A stretch of DNA of 64,000 nt from Methylomicrobium agile (GCF_000733855.1 NZ_JPOJ01000001.1:2435001-2499000), one strand, 5' to 3'. Shown: positions 38,155-46,668, counted from the stretch's first letter. The notes: generated by a model not told the origin, from the sequence alone. Numbers and translations are program-made.

Positions 38155-38876
38155 ATCTGCTCGTCGACATCGGCAACTCCCGCCTGAAATGGGCGACTAC
38201 GGCGCCGGACGGGCTTGTGGTCGGCGCCGCGATAGAAAATCATGCGCTGACCGAAGCGCGCCTGGCCGAGGCTTGGGGGAGGCTTTCGAAGCCGCCGGAC
38301 CGACTGGCGATTTCCTGTGTTAGCGCGGCACGGCTTGCGGAAATCGTGTGCTTGGCGGCTGTCCGGCTATGGCCCGCCATTACGGTATTCGAGGCGAAAT
38401 CGGAAGCGCAGGCTTTTGGGGTGACGAATGCCTATCTTCAGCCCGAAAAGCTCGGCGTCGACCGCTGGCTGGCCTTGCTGGCGGCACGTCGCCATCATGC
38501 CTCGCCGGTCTGCATCGCCGATTGCGGGACCGCGATTACACTGGACCTGCTCGACGAACATGGCCGGCATCTGGGCGGAATGATCAGCCCCGGCCTGGAG
38601 CTGATGAGAAAGTCGCTCAGCGCGGGCACGGCGGCATTGATCTACGAGGATTCGGCTTTTGCCGTGGGTCCCGCGAACCATACCGGCGCAGCGATTTACA
38701 GCGGGGTGGTGTCGGCGGCGGCCGGCCTGATCGAACATGTTTTCTCCGCTCAACCGGACGCCTGCCGGTTGCTGCTGACCGGCGGCGATGCGCCGCTGAT
38801 CGCCAGCCAGCTCGGCTTCCCTTGCCGGATCGATCCCGATCTGGTGCTTCGCGGGCTGTCTTTGCTTCTGGAATAA
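38151..38876 (+). CDS. coaX: Type III pantothenate kinase
   Basis: First step of coenzyme A synthesis from pantothenate. About 241 residues from a GTG at 38151 that overlaps the birA TGA. Family motifs: LLVDIGNSRLKWA at the start, LGVDRWLALLAA, IADCGTAITLDLL, GGMISPGLELMRKSL and LLTGGDAPLI. The birA-coaX coupling is usual in gammaproteobacteria. An upstream ATG at 38007 lies inside birA and is unlikely. Confidence 0.94.
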   Translation: MNLLVDIGNSRLKWATTAPDGLVVGAAIENHALTEARLAEAWGRLSKPPDRLAISCVSAARLAEIVCLAAVRLWPAITVFEAKSEAQAFGVTNAYLQPEKLGVDRWLALLAARRHHASPVCIADCGTAITLDLLDEHGRHLGGMISPGLELMRKSLSAGTAALIYEDSAFAVGPANHTGAAIYSGVVSAAAGLIEHVFSAQPDACRLLLTGGDAPLIASQLGFPCRIDPDLVLRGLSLLLE

Positions 38877-38880
38877 CCCT

Positions 38881-40272
38881 ATGAAAATCGCCTTTTTTCT
38901 TGTATTGCTGGCGAATCTGGCGCTATTGATGCATCAGTATCATCGCGAGGCTTTCAAGGAGGGGGCCGAAACGCCGGCGCCGGATCCGGCGATGCTTCGT
39001 GAGCCGATCGTGCTGGCGCGGGAGCAGGAAAACGGGCTGTCGGCGGCGCAGGACGTCCTTGCGGGACCGGTCGGGGAAACGCCGGCAGCGCCTGAAGCCG
39101 TGTTGCCGCCGCAATCCTCTCCGTCTGATTCGCTCGCCTGTTATGAGGCTGGCCCTTTTGCGAATGAGCGGGTCCTGAATGTCTGGCATCAAGCGCTCAA
39201 GGAAGCTCAGGGCGAGCTCAGGCCGATTCCGCCTCATGCGCAGGAGATCACCGATTACCTGGTGCTTTACCCGACGGAGGGCGGCCCGGAAGCCGTTAAA
39301 GCTGCGATGCAGGCATTGCGCAATCAGGGGGTTGGCGACGCCTATCCGCTGCTTGCGGGCGAACTCAAGGGCTATATATCGCTCGGCGTGTTTCGCCGGG
39401 AAAACCGCGCGGCGCGCATGCGGAACGATTTGCAGGCGAGAGGCGTCGAGGCCGTCGTAAAGCCCCGTTTCAAGGAATCGGCGCAGAAATATGCGCTGAT
39501 CAAAGGGCCTTTGGCGATGGCCGGAGCCCTGGATGCGTTGGAAAAACGCTATCCGGGCGTTCAACTCAAGGCGTTGCCCGATGGCGATCCGAATTGCCGG
39601 GAGGCGGGAGGCCGCCAAGCGGAAGTTCCTGCGGCGGAACCGAAAGATAACGGCATGAAGTCGGCGCTTACCGAGTCTCGGCCTGCCGGCGAGCCGTCCC
39701 TGGCGGCGGGCGGCGGCCGTGTCGGGAAACCGCCCGTTCAACAGGCGCCACCTTTGGATCGGAACCCGCCGCATGATGCGGCAGAGGTAAAATCGGTCAG
39801 GCTTGCGTGTTACGAGGCGGGACCTTTTCCGAACGAATATAGCCTGAACGCCTGGCAGAAACGGATTTCAGGCGCCCAGGCGGCGATCAAGCCCGTTTTG
39901 CGAGACGGTAAGGCGGTCAGCGATTATCTGGTGCTGTACCCTTCCTCGGGCGGAATGGAAGCAGTCAAGGCCAATGTGAAAATGCTGCGCGAGCGCGGCC
40001 TGAACGGTGTTTGGCCGCTGCCATCGGGAGAGGACAAGGGGCAGATATCGCTGGGCGTTTTCAATAGGGAAGAAAACGCGGTGCAAATGCAGAAGAGTTT
40101 GCTCGACAAAGGCATCAATTCGGTCGTGAAGCCCCGCTACAAAAGCAAACGCCAAAAGTACGCGCTGATTACCGCTCCCGAATCGATAGCCGGAGCTCTG
40201 CAGGCGCTGGAAAAAAAATATCCCGACATCAGGCTTCGCCGGCTGCCGGAAGCCGGACAAGGCTGTCCTTAA
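38881..40272 (+). CDS. Membrane-anchored protein with two SPOR-like repeats
   Basis: 463 residues. One N-terminal membrane segment (about 3-19, IAFFLVLLANLALLMHQY), then a periplasmic part containing two homologous units of about 150 residues, starting CYEAGPF at C87 and C310. Each contains a SPOR-like core (SLGVFRREN, VKPRF; SLGVFNREE, VKPRYK) and ends with a conserved cysteine (DPNC, GQGC). SPOR domains bind denuded septal peptidoglycan. A Pro/Ala-rich linker joins the units. A SPOR-type protein behind birA-coaX is a common arrangement; the tandem duplication is less so. Confidence 0.8.
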   Translation: MKIAFFLVLLANLALLMHQYHREAFKEGAETPAPDPAMLREPIVLAREQENGLSAAQDVLAGPVGETPAAPEAVLPPQSSPSDSLACYEAGPFANERVLNVWHQALKEAQGELRPIPPHAQEITDYLVLYPTEGGPEAVKAAMQALRNQGVGDAYPLLAGELKGYISLGVFRRENRAARMRNDLQARGVEAVVKPRFKESAQKYALIKGPLAMAGALDALEKRYPGVQLKALPDGDPNCREAGGRQAEVPAAEPKDNGMKSALTESRPAGEPSLAAGGGRVGKPPVQQAPPLDRNPPHDAAEVKSVRLACYEAGPFPNEYSLNAWQKRISGAQAAIKPVLRDGKAVSDYLVLYPSSGGMEAVKANVKMLRERGLNGVWPLPSGEDKGQISLGVFNREENAVQMQKSLLDKGINSVVKPRYKSKRQKYALITAPESIAGALQALEKKYPDIRLRRLPEAGQGCP

Positions 40273-41029
40273 GAGCATTTCGCTTTGGGAATATGGCCTT
40301 CGTAAGGAAAATACGAAGGAAAACACGTCATTCCGGCGGGGATTGCTGGGCGGACGCATGGATTCAGGCGTTAGAGCAACGTAGGGAGTGGTTGCCGCAT
40401 CCGGAAACCCGGGAGAGTTGGTTCTGACACCTCCCTGTCATCTGGACCTCGGCAATCCCTCTGCGCGGGACGGGGTTGATAACCCCGTTCCCCATACTTG
40501 AAGACCTACCGCCAGCATAAAATCCTCGCCTGTGTTCGCGCGATGCTAAACGTTACGGACGGGAGAAATATCCCGTCCGGCACCGGTATCTTACGGGTTG
40601 CCTGTAGGGTACGCTGTGCGTACCCTCAATGTCGAAAGGTACGCACAGCGTACCCTACGGGGCTGGACTTAACGGCAGGGCGCCCTTCAGAAGGCGAGGA
40701 CTTCCCTACACGCGATATGAAAATGCCCTAGACCCTTACGGCCGGTCTTGGCGGAGCGGTATTCGAGCCGCGCGCCGTAGCGGTCGGATAAAAACTTCTG
40801 AAACTTGAAGACGGGAAGATAAGTCGTGTCCGTATCCCCGGAAACTTGAGGTGGGGGAGTGGGCCGCGATTTATCCGAAGGTCGCATTGCCCGGCGGTAA
40901 AAGGGTAAGTTTTTAAAATTATGATGTTTTTCAGTTTGTTATTTTGGTTTGTTTAATGCCGAGATGAGATAGGCATTGCGGCGGGCAACTTCAGGGCTGC
41001 GCGAAGATGGATTTTTTTTCGATATGGCT
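40273..41029. other. Long intergenic region with repeats, no confident gene
   Basis: Holds a family-E palindrome (40557-40592) directly followed by a complete family-C hairpin (40604-40658), the same E-C order as near 35829-35900. A short GTCATTCCGG motif near 40328 resembles the ends of the 136-base MITE. A 66-codon minus-strand frame (40687-40887) has a faint ParB C-terminal look but no ribosome-binding site. Confidence 0.5.
40604..40658. repeat. Family-C palindromic element, copy 3
   Basis: GTAGGGTACGCTGTGCGTAC and its perfect complement flank a 14-base loop. It is preceded at 40557 by the GGACGGGAGAAATATCCCGT palindrome. Confidence 0.85.
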
Positions 41030-41057
41030 TTGACAGAGGCCCTTATCTCATGATAAA
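41030..41057 (+). promoter_or_regulatory. Strong sigma-70-type promoter of the small membrane protein
   Basis: A perfect TTGACA (41030-41035), a 16-base spacer, and GATAAA (41052-41057; ATAAAA with 17). It leaves a leader of about 105 bases containing a small hairpin (CTCTCTTGAGGAGAG) before the ATG at 41171. Confidence 0.55.
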
Positions 41058-41170
41058 AATTATGCCGTTGTTCAAATATAAACCGACAACCAACTCGTTA
41101 AAACATTTGATGGGTTGCTCTCTTGAGGAGAGGGGCTTATAACATTAATAACTATATAGAGGATTTAAAA

Positions 41171-41359
41171 ATGGCTGAAGCACAAGAAAAAGATTACACC
41201 TGGACCGTCGTTGGCGTTGCAATCGCATCAATCATCGTACTGGTTGTTCTGTTGAAGAAAGACGAAACCAAGCACCTTGCAAGCGGCTCCGTTGCTGCCA
41301 GCAACGCTGAAATTGACGCTAAATTGGCACAAAGAAAAACCAAAAACGTAGCACAATAA
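41171..41359 (+). CDS. Small single-pass membrane protein of unknown function
   Basis: 62 residues from the ATG at 41171, which follows a good AGAGGATTTAAAA ribosome-binding site. One membrane helix (WTVVGVAIASIIVLVVLL, about 10-27), a short KKDETK stop-transfer, and a soluble tail rich in Ala, Ser and Lys. Not recognised. It stands alone in a gene-poor stretch with a near-consensus promoter and a structured leader, which suggests high expression. A GC-rich inverted repeat (CCCCCTGGCGGCG/CGGCGGGGGG) follows the stop and may end the transcript. Confidence 0.65.
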   Translation: MAEAQEKDYTWTVVGVAIASIIVLVVLLKKDETKHLASGSVAASNAEIDAKLAQRKTKNVAQ

Positions 41360-41659
41360 TGATGGTGCCCCCTGGCGGCGTTTGTCGGCGGGGGGTCATC
41401 CCGTTCCTACATAAAAAAATTCCCGCTCCTCAAAACTTATCTTGATCCGGTTCCTCAGAGCCTCGTGGAAACGGATTAAGTTTTTCCGATCGTCATATCG
41501 AGTAACGTTTCCGCTTTTTCCCGATTTCCGGGAAAAAGGGGTTTCACGATCTTTTAATGATCGGGCTGTATCATGGCGTCGATGCCAGCGGTGCGGCATT
41601 CTTTCCCGCAGGAAGAGAGGCGGATTGCCGCACGCCCCTTCCTCCTCCGAATCCTGCCG

Positions 41660-42700
41660 CTACGCCTGCTTCGCCAGTTCCTGCAACTGCTCTTCCAGCT
41701 GTTTGACTTTCTTGATCAGCTCGGGCAATTTCTGTATCGCAACCTGTTCTTTGTAGGCCGTCTTTTTATCCTTGGCCGGACTGCCGAAATAATGCGCGCC
41801 TGGAGGAATGTCGCCGGCCACGCCGGAGCGTGCCAGCACTACGGCGCCCTGGCCGATCGTGACGTGGTCCGCGATGCCGGAACTGCCGGCCAGAATCGCG
41901 TAGTCGCCGATCGTGCAGGAGCCCGAGACGCCGGTCTGTCCGCACATGATCACATGCCGGCCGACCTTGTTGTTATGGCCGATCTGCACCAAATTGTCGA
42001 TCTTGGAACCTTCGCCGATCACGGTGCTGCCTAGAGCGCCCCGATCGACGCAGGTGTTGGCGCCTATTTCGACATGGTCCTCGACCCTGACGTTGCCGAT
42101 TTGCGGCACTTTGACATGGGCGCCGTTCCTGAATTTGTAGCCGAAGCCATCCGCGCCGACGACTGCGCCCGAATGGACGGTGACGTAATCCCCGATTTCC
42201 ACGTCGTCGTAGACGACCGCATAAGGATAAATGCGGCAGCCTTTACCGATCTTGACGTTGTTGCCGAGGTAGGCGCCGGCCAGTATGGCGCTGTGATCGC
42301 CTACCCTGGTTCCTTCTCCGATCACTGCATAAGGGCCGACATGGACCGCCTCGCCCAGCACGGCATCGGCCGCGAGTACCGCCTGCGGCGCTATGCCGGG
42401 TGCATAGGCGCGTTCCGGATGCAGGTGTTTGACCGCTTCGATGAAGGCCAGCTCCGGATCCCGGCAGACCAGCAATGCCAGTGTGCCGGGAGTATCCTGT
42501 ACCACAGAGCCTTCCGCGATCAGGCAAGCCGAAGCCGCCGAGTTTTTAAGATGCGCGGCATATTTGCTGTTGGTCAGTTGCGTGACCTGGCCCGGCTGTG
42601 CGGAGCCGATATCGGCGGCGGAATGGATGAGCCGGTCGGCATTGCCGCCTTCGATCCGGGCTCCGCAGAGTGCGGCGAGTTCTTTAATCGTTATCGGCAT
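41660..42700 (-). CDS. lpxD: UDP-3-O-acylglucosamine N-acyltransferase
   Basis: Third step of lipid A synthesis: adds the N-linked hydroxyacyl chain. 346 residues: N-terminal uridine-binding domain (about 1-100), then a left-handed beta-helix of hexapeptide repeats (VHVGPYAVIGEGTRVGDHSA ...), the conserved VVGADGFGY and the catalytic histidine in NLVQIGHNNKVG, and a C-terminal helix (LPELIKKVKQLEEQLQELAKQ). It is alone here and not in the usual bamA-skp-fabZ cluster. The minus-strand ATG is at 42700. Family-B repeats lie upstream. Confidence 0.95.
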   Translation of the reverse strand: MPITIKELAALCGARIEGGNADRLIHSAADIGSAQPGQVTQLTNSKYAAHLKNSAASACLIAEGSVVQDTPGTLALLVCRDPELAFIEAVKHLHPERAYAPGIAPQAVLAADAVLGEAVHVGPYAVIGEGTRVGDHSAILAGAYLGNNVKIGKGCRIYPYAVVYDDVEIGDYVTVHSGAVVGADGFGYKFRNGAHVKVPQIGNVRVEDHVEIGANTCVDRGALGSTVIGEGSKIDNLVQIGHNNKVGRHVIMCGQTGVSGSCTIGDYAILAGSSGIADHVTIGQGAVVLARSGVAGDIPPGAHYFGSPAKDKKTAYKEQVAIQKLPELIKKVKQLEEQLQELAKQA

Positions 42701-42772
42701 GGGATTCCCGTTGATGTTTCTGTATGAGGTTAATCGGTCGCGAGACAGGAAATTTTATGGAGGCCCCGACGA

Positions 42773-42845
42773 GTAGGGCGGATTCGCTGAAGGCAATCCG
42801 CCTCTGAAGCCTGTTGGCGTTTTGCTATCGCAAAAACGCCCTACG
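42773..42845. repeat. Family-B palindromic element, copy 4
   Basis: GTAGGGCGGATTCGCTGAAG to AACGCCCTACGG. With copy 5 it forms a direct repeat of about 108 bases that includes the flank GGCTCTTCCGCGAATGACGC. Confidence 0.85.
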
Positions 42846-42880
42846 GCTCTTCCGCGAATGACGCGCCTCCTGTAGACCTT

Positions 42881-42951
42881 GTAGGGCGGATTCGCCGAAG
42901 GCAATCCGCCTGAAGCCTGTTGGCGTTTTGCTATCGCGAAAACGCCCTACG
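42881..42951. repeat. Family-B palindromic element, copy 5
   Basis: Second unit of the tandem pair, again followed by GGCTCTTCCGCGAATGACGC. The pair fills most of the gap between lpxD and moaC. Confidence 0.85.
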
Positions 42952-43033
42952 GCTCTTCCGCGAATGACGCGCCTCCTGCGTCGGCACATCCTACGGAATA
43001 ACGGTATTGGGGTATGGCATCGGCATGGCGGTT

Positions 43034-43510
43034 TTAGCTGCGCCGCCAGTGGCCGGATTTGCCGCCGGCTTTCTCGACCAGGCGCACGGTTTCGATCGTC
43101 ATTCCCCGGTCCACGCCCTTGCACATGTCGTAAATGGTCAGCAGCGCGATTTGTACGGCGGTCAGGGCTTCCATTTCAACACCGGTCTGGCCGTTGGTTT
43201 TGACCAACGTTCGGCAGCGGATGCGGCTCGATTCCGCTTCGGCGCTGAATTCGACGGATACATGCGTGATCGGCAGCGGGTGGCACAGCGGAATCAGGTC
43301 GGACGTCTTCTTGCTGGCCATGATGCCGGCGATCCGGGCGACGGCCAGGACGTCGCCTTTTTTATGCTTGCCTTTCAGGATCATGTTCAGGGTGGAAGGC
43401 TGCATCTCGATGTAGCCCTCCGCGGTGGCGGCGCGTTGGGTAACGGCTTTTTCGCCGACGTCGACCATGACCGCTTCGCCGGCCTGATTAAAATGTGGAG
43501 TATGCGTCAC
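43034..43510 (-). CDS. moaC: Cyclic pyranopterin monophosphate synthase
   Basis: Second half of the first step of molybdenum cofactor synthesis. About 158 residues from a GTG at 43510 ([20 protein letters not shown]). Core motifs: [51 protein letters not shown] and [13 protein letters not shown]. The reading frame is open further upstream but that would overlap moaD, which is divergent, so the GTG is preferred. It has a gap of 77 bases to moaD, which must contain both promoters. Confidence 0.93.
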   Translation of the reverse strand: MTHTPHFNQAGEAVMVDVGEKAVTQRAATAEGYIEMQPSTLNMILKGKHKKGDVLAVARIAGIMASKKTSDLIPLCHPLPITHVSVEFSAEAESSRIRCRTLVKTNGQTGVEMEALTAVQIALLTIYDMCKGVDRGMTIETVRLVEKAGGKSGHWRRS

Positions 43511-43586
43511 AATTCGGTAGAATGACTGATCGGTTTCGCTCTTTTGCGGAGCGTAAAGGTTGATTTTTATCATTGCGTAAAGGTTT

Positions 43587-43820
43587 ATGTCAATCAAAGT
43601 TCGCTATTTTGCCAGTTTGAAGGAGCGCATCGGACGTGCGGAAGAAGATGCGGCGATCGCCGAGCCGGTGACTGCGAAGGCCCTTTGGCGGCAGTGCGTG
43701 CCCGAGCTGCCGCCGCCGGAGCAGATCCTGGTCGCGATCAATCTGGAATATGCCGACTGGGACAGCCTGGTCAGGGACGGCGACGAAGTCGCGTTTTTCC
43801 CCCCGGTGACCGGAGGCTGA
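43587..43820 (+). CDS. moaD: Molybdopterin synthase sulfur carrier subunit
   Basis: Ubiquitin-like small subunit of molybdopterin synthase. 77 residues: [19 protein letters not shown] at the start, [20 protein letters not shown], and the essential C-terminal Gly-Gly in FFPPVTGG, which carries the thiocarboxylate. moaE follows four bases later. The 11-base GCGTAAAGGTT occurs twice upstream (about 43549 and 43575), the second just before the start codon. Confidence 0.93.
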   Translation: MSIKVRYFASLKERIGRAEEDAAIAEPVTAKALWRQCVPELPPPEQILVAINLEYADWDSLVRDGDEVAFFPPVTGG

Positions 43821-43824
43821 CAGG

Positions 43825-44277
43825 ATGGTCAAAATTTCCCCGCGGCCGTTCGATCCCTGGGCCGAAGCGCGCGAGTATCAGCATGCCGCCGCGCAAATGA
43901 CCGGAAAATTCGGCGCGACGAACCTGTTTGTCGGCACGATGCGGGATTTCAACGAAGGCGACGACGTGGTCGGGATGACGCTCGAATATTATCCCGGCAT
44001 GACCGAGAGAGCGCTCGAAAATATCGTGCGGGAGGCCGGCGAGCGCTGGCCGATCATCGACGCCCTGGTCGTGCACCGGGTCGGCGATATTCGGCCGGGC
44101 GAGCCAATCGTGTTGGTGGCGGTGTGGACATCCCACCGCGGCGATGCGTTCGATGCGGCCCGGCATATCATGGAGGCGCTCAAATCACGGGCGCCGTTCT
44201 GGAAAAAAGAATGGTTGAAAGCCAAAGGCGAGCGTTGGGTCGCGCGCAATACCGACGGCTATTTGAAAAGCGAGTGA
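43825..44277 (+). CDS. moaE: Molybdopterin synthase catalytic subunit
   Basis: Large subunit that inserts two sulfurs to form molybdopterin. 150 residues: LFVGTMRDFNEGDDVVGMTLEYYPGMTERAL, HRVGDIRPGEPIVLVAVWTSHRGDAF, and the catalytic lysines in APFWKKEWLKAKGERWV. Directly coupled to moaD. The Moa genes stand apart from moaA/moaB in this window. Confidence 0.95.
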   Translation: MVKISPRPFDPWAEAREYQHAAAQMTGKFGATNLFVGTMRDFNEGDDVVGMTLEYYPGMTERALENIVREAGERWPIIDALVVHRVGDIRPGEPIVLVAVWTSHRGDAFDAARHIMEALKSRAPFWKKEWLKAKGERWVARNTDGYLKSE

Positions 44278-44288
44278 GGCAAAGCGAA

Positions 44289-45101
44289 GTGGGACCATTG
44301 GATAAGATGCAGGTGCGGCTGGAAGAGACGGTGCAATACCGCCTGCCGCTCGGCGAAGCGACGGTCGAGTTGAATCCGCTGCTCGGCCGCCCGATCCGGC
44401 TGCGTTATACCGGCAATATTTTCTGCACGCATTGCGGCAAAGCGACCAAGAAAAGTTTCAATCAAGGCTATTGCTATCCCTGCTTCATCAAGCTGGCGCA
44501 ATGCGACATGTGCATCATGAAGCCGGAAACCTGTCACTACGCCGCCGGTACCTGCCGCGAACCGGCCTGGGGCGAGCGGTTCTGCATGCAGCCGCATATC
44601 GTCTACTTGGCCAATTCGAGCGGGATCAAGGTCGGCATCACCCGTCAGTCGCAGATTCCGACGCGCTGGATCGACCAGGGCGCGGTACAGGCCCTGCCGG
44701 TTTTCCGGGTGCCGTCGCGCCATGTCTCCGGCCTGATCGAAGTGATCCTTGCCCAACACGTCAGCGACAAGACCCGCTGGCAGCAAATGCTGAAAAATCA
44801 GGTCAGTCCGATCGATCTGGCGGCCGAGCGGGACCGGTTGCTGGCGCTATGCAAGGCGGAGCTGGACGAACTGGTTGGGCGATTCGGGGACAAGGCGGTC
44901 GAGTTGTTGTCGGATCGGCCAAGCGTCGATATCCGTTATCCGGTCGACCGTTATCCGGTCAAGGTCGTCTCGTTCAATTTGGACAAGGGGCCGGAAGTGG
45001 CGGGCGTGCTGCACGGGATCAAAGGCCAGTACCTGATGTTTGATACCGGCGTAATCAATATCCGCAAGTTTACCGGCTACGAAGTCGAGTTTTCGGGTTA
45101 G
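44289..45101 (+). CDS. DUF2797 protein, probable zinc-binding
   Basis: About 270 residues of the DUF2797 family, function unknown. Two cysteine clusters (FCTHCGK ... YCYPCF, then CDMCIMKPETCHY ... CREP) are likely zinc sites. A conserved block HIVYLANSSGIKVGITRQSQIPTRWIDQGA follows, which resembles a GIY-YIG-like VYLxxxxGxKVGIT core; that comparison is my inference. The start is set at GTG 44289, eleven bases after moaE with GTGAGG upstream; ATG 44307 is an alternative. It is probably co-transcribed with moaDE. A strong terminator follows the stop. Confidence 0.82.
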   Translation: MGPLDKMQVRLEETVQYRLPLGEATVELNPLLGRPIRLRYTGNIFCTHCGKATKKSFNQGYCYPCFIKLAQCDMCIMKPETCHYAAGTCREPAWGERFCMQPHIVYLANSSGIKVGITRQSQIPTRWIDQGAVQALPVFRVPSRHVSGLIEVILAQHVSDKTRWQQMLKNQVSPIDLAAERDRLLALCKAELDELVGRFGDKAVELLSDRPSVDIRYPVDRYPVKVVSFNLDKGPEVAGVLHGIKGQYLMFDTGVINIRKFTGYEVEFSG

Positions 45102-45134
45102 ACCCGCAAGGTTTTCAAAACCTGGCGGGTCTTT
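45101..45134. terminator. Bidirectional terminator between convergent genes
   Basis: GACCCGC-AGGTTTT and AAAACCT-GCGGGTC form a stem of about 14 bp with a 2-base loop and TTT on the right. It separates the DUF2797 gene from the convergent HIT gene. Confidence 0.75.
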
Positions 45135-45183
45135 GCCTGCCGGCTTGGGTGCGTGCCGGTTGCGCGGGAAGCGCGGAAGATTT

Positions 45184-45522
45184 TCAACCCGGCGGCCAGT
45201 GCAGCGCGCGTCCGCCCAGCAGATGCAAATGCAGATGATAAACCGCCTGGCCGCCGTTCCGGTTGCAGTTGAACAAGGTCCGGTAACCCTCTTCGGCGAT
45301 GCCTTCCTGCTCGGCCAGTTTGACCGCGGTTTGCAGCATTTGGCCGCCCAGCCGATCGTCGTCGAGCTCGTTCAGCGTGGCGATGTGGCGTTTCGGAATC
45401 ACGAGAATGTGTACGGGGGCTTGCGGGTTGATGTCGCGGAATGCCATTACGGTGTCGTCTTCGTACACCACGTCCGGCTTGATGTCGCCGGCGACCATTT
45501 TGCAGAATAAGCAGTTCGTCAT
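45184..45522 (-). CDS. hinT: HIT-family (histidine triad) nucleotide-binding protein
   Basis: Purine nucleoside phosphoramidase of the HinT branch. 112 residues from the ATG at 45522: CLFCKMVAGDIKPDVVYEDD, INPQAPVHILVIPKRHIATL and the triad YHLHLHLLGGR near the C-terminus. CLFC could bind zinc, as in some HIT proteins. The upstream frame is open to 45591 but lacks a better start. A family-C hairpin separates it from recR. Confidence 0.92.
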   Translation of the reverse strand: MTNCLFCKMVAGDIKPDVVYEDDTVMAFRDINPQAPVHILVIPKRHIATLNELDDDRLGGQMLQTAVKLAEQEGIAEEGYRTLFNCNRNGGQAVYHLHLHLLGGRALHWPPG

Positions 45523-45643
45523 CGTTTTTCCTTTTGTCAAAAGAGAATAAAAAATCACAGCCCGACGCGCTAGGCGAGAGGCATCGTCCACCGCATTTTA
45601 TAACGATTCGACAGTGGGTGGGGATGGAGGTTGCTGATTGGGC

Positions 45644-45720
45644 GTAGGGTACGCTGTGCGTACCTTTTTGAGATGGGATGGCGCGCGAGGTTGTGGGAAG
45701 GTACGCGCAGCGTACCCTAC
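45644..45720. repeat. Family-C palindromic element, copy 4
   Basis: GTAGGGTACGCTGTGCGTAC on the left and GGTACGCGCAGCGTACCCTA on the right, with a longer loop than the other copies. It ends just before the recR stop. Confidence 0.82.
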
Positions 45721-45729
45721 GCAAAGAGG

Positions 45730-46326
45730 TTAAATCGTCCGGCGCCCGTTAAATGCGTGCAGCAGCGTGCCGCTGTCGATGAATTCGAGCTCGCCTCCCA
45801 TCGGTACGCCGTGAGCGATCCGGCTGGCCTGGACATGGTGTTTGCGGGCGAGTTCGCCGATGAAGAAAGCGGTCGCTTCGCCCTCGACGGTCGAGTTGGT
45901 TGCGAGCACCAGCTCTTTGATGTCGCTTGTTGCCAACTGGCGTTCCAGCTGGTCGAGCCCAAGCTCGCCGGGGCCGATGCCGTCAAGCGGCGAAAGGCGC
46001 CCATGCAGTACGAAATACAATCCTTTGAACACGGTCGCCTGTTCGATGATCCAGACGTCGGACGGGTTTTCGACGATGCAGACCAGCGAGCTGTCGCGGG
46101 CCGGATCCGCGCAAATGTCGCAGAGCGGCTTCTCGGTCAGGGTGCGGCAACGGCTGCATTGGCCGATGCGGTCGATCGCCTGCAGCAGCGTTTCGGCCAA
46201 GGCGCGGGCGCCTTCCCGGTCTTTCTGCAGCAGATGGAAGGCCATCCGCTGCGCGGTCTTCGGTCCGACGCCGGGCAGGCAGCGCAGGTGCTGGATCAGG
46301 CGGCCCAACAGGCCTGTGTCGCGCAT
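45730..46326 (-). CDS. recR: Recombination mediator protein RecR
   Basis: Acts with RecFO to load RecA at gaps. 198 residues: helix-hairpin-helix [19 protein letters not shown], zinc finger [16 protein letters not shown], then the TOPRIM domain ([20 protein letters not shown] ... [15 protein letters not shown]) and C-terminal Walker-like region ([20 protein letters not shown]). The last gene of dnaX-ybaB-recR, two bases after ybaB. Confidence 0.96.
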   Translation of the reverse strand: MRDTGLLGRLIQHLRCLPGVGPKTAQRMAFHLLQKDREGARALAETLLQAIDRIGQCSRCRTLTEKPLCDICADPARDSSLVCIVENPSDVWIIEQATVFKGLYFVLHGRLSPLDGIGPGELGLDQLERQLATSDIKELVLATNSTVEGEATAFFIGELARKHHVQASRIAHGVPMGGELEFIDSGTLLHAFNGRRTI

Positions 46327-46328
46327 GC

Positions 46329-46652
46329 TCAGAAAGGCATTTGAAAGCCGGGCGGCAGAGGGAGTCCTGCGGTAATTTCGGCCATTTTCTCCTTCTTCAT
46401 TTTCGCGACCTTGTTGACCGCGTCATTGATTGCGGCCGCGACCAGGTCTTCGAGCATATCTTTGTCGTCGCCGATCAGCGAAGGGTCGATCGTGACCTTG
46501 CGGGCTTCGCGCTTGCCGGTCATCAGGATGGTGACCAGTCCGCCGCCGGATTGGCCGACGACTTCCGTGGCTTCGATTTCCGCCTGGGCGCGTTTGAAGT
46601 CTTCCTGCATTTTCTGGGCTTGCTGCATGATGCTGCCGAGAGGATTTTTCAT
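46329..46652 (-). CDS. ybaB: YbaB/EbfC-family nucleoid-associated protein
   Basis: Small DNA-binding dimer. 107 residues: [19 protein letters not shown] helix at the N-terminus, central [21 protein letters not shown]-terminal [21 protein letters not shown] and a Gly/Pro-rich tail. It lies between dnaX and recR as in most gammaproteobacteria. Confidence 0.95.
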   Translation of the reverse strand: MKNPLGSIMQQAQKMQEDFKRAQAEIEATEVVGQSGGGLVTILMTGKREARKVTIDPSLIGDDKDMLEDLVAAAINDAVNKVAKMKKEKMAEITAGLPLPPGFQMPF

Positions 46653-46668
46653 GATGGGTTCTCCTTGA

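Noticed and set aside
40687-40887. 66-codon minus-strand frame with a faint ParB C-terminal look
   Set aside because: Resemblance is short and weak, there is no ribosome-binding site, and the rest of ParB is missing. A remnant is possible but not supportable.
43511-43586. Molybdenum-cofactor riboswitch between moaC and moaD
   Set aside because: The divergent gap is 76 bases, too short for this large riboswitch, and no matching helices are seen.
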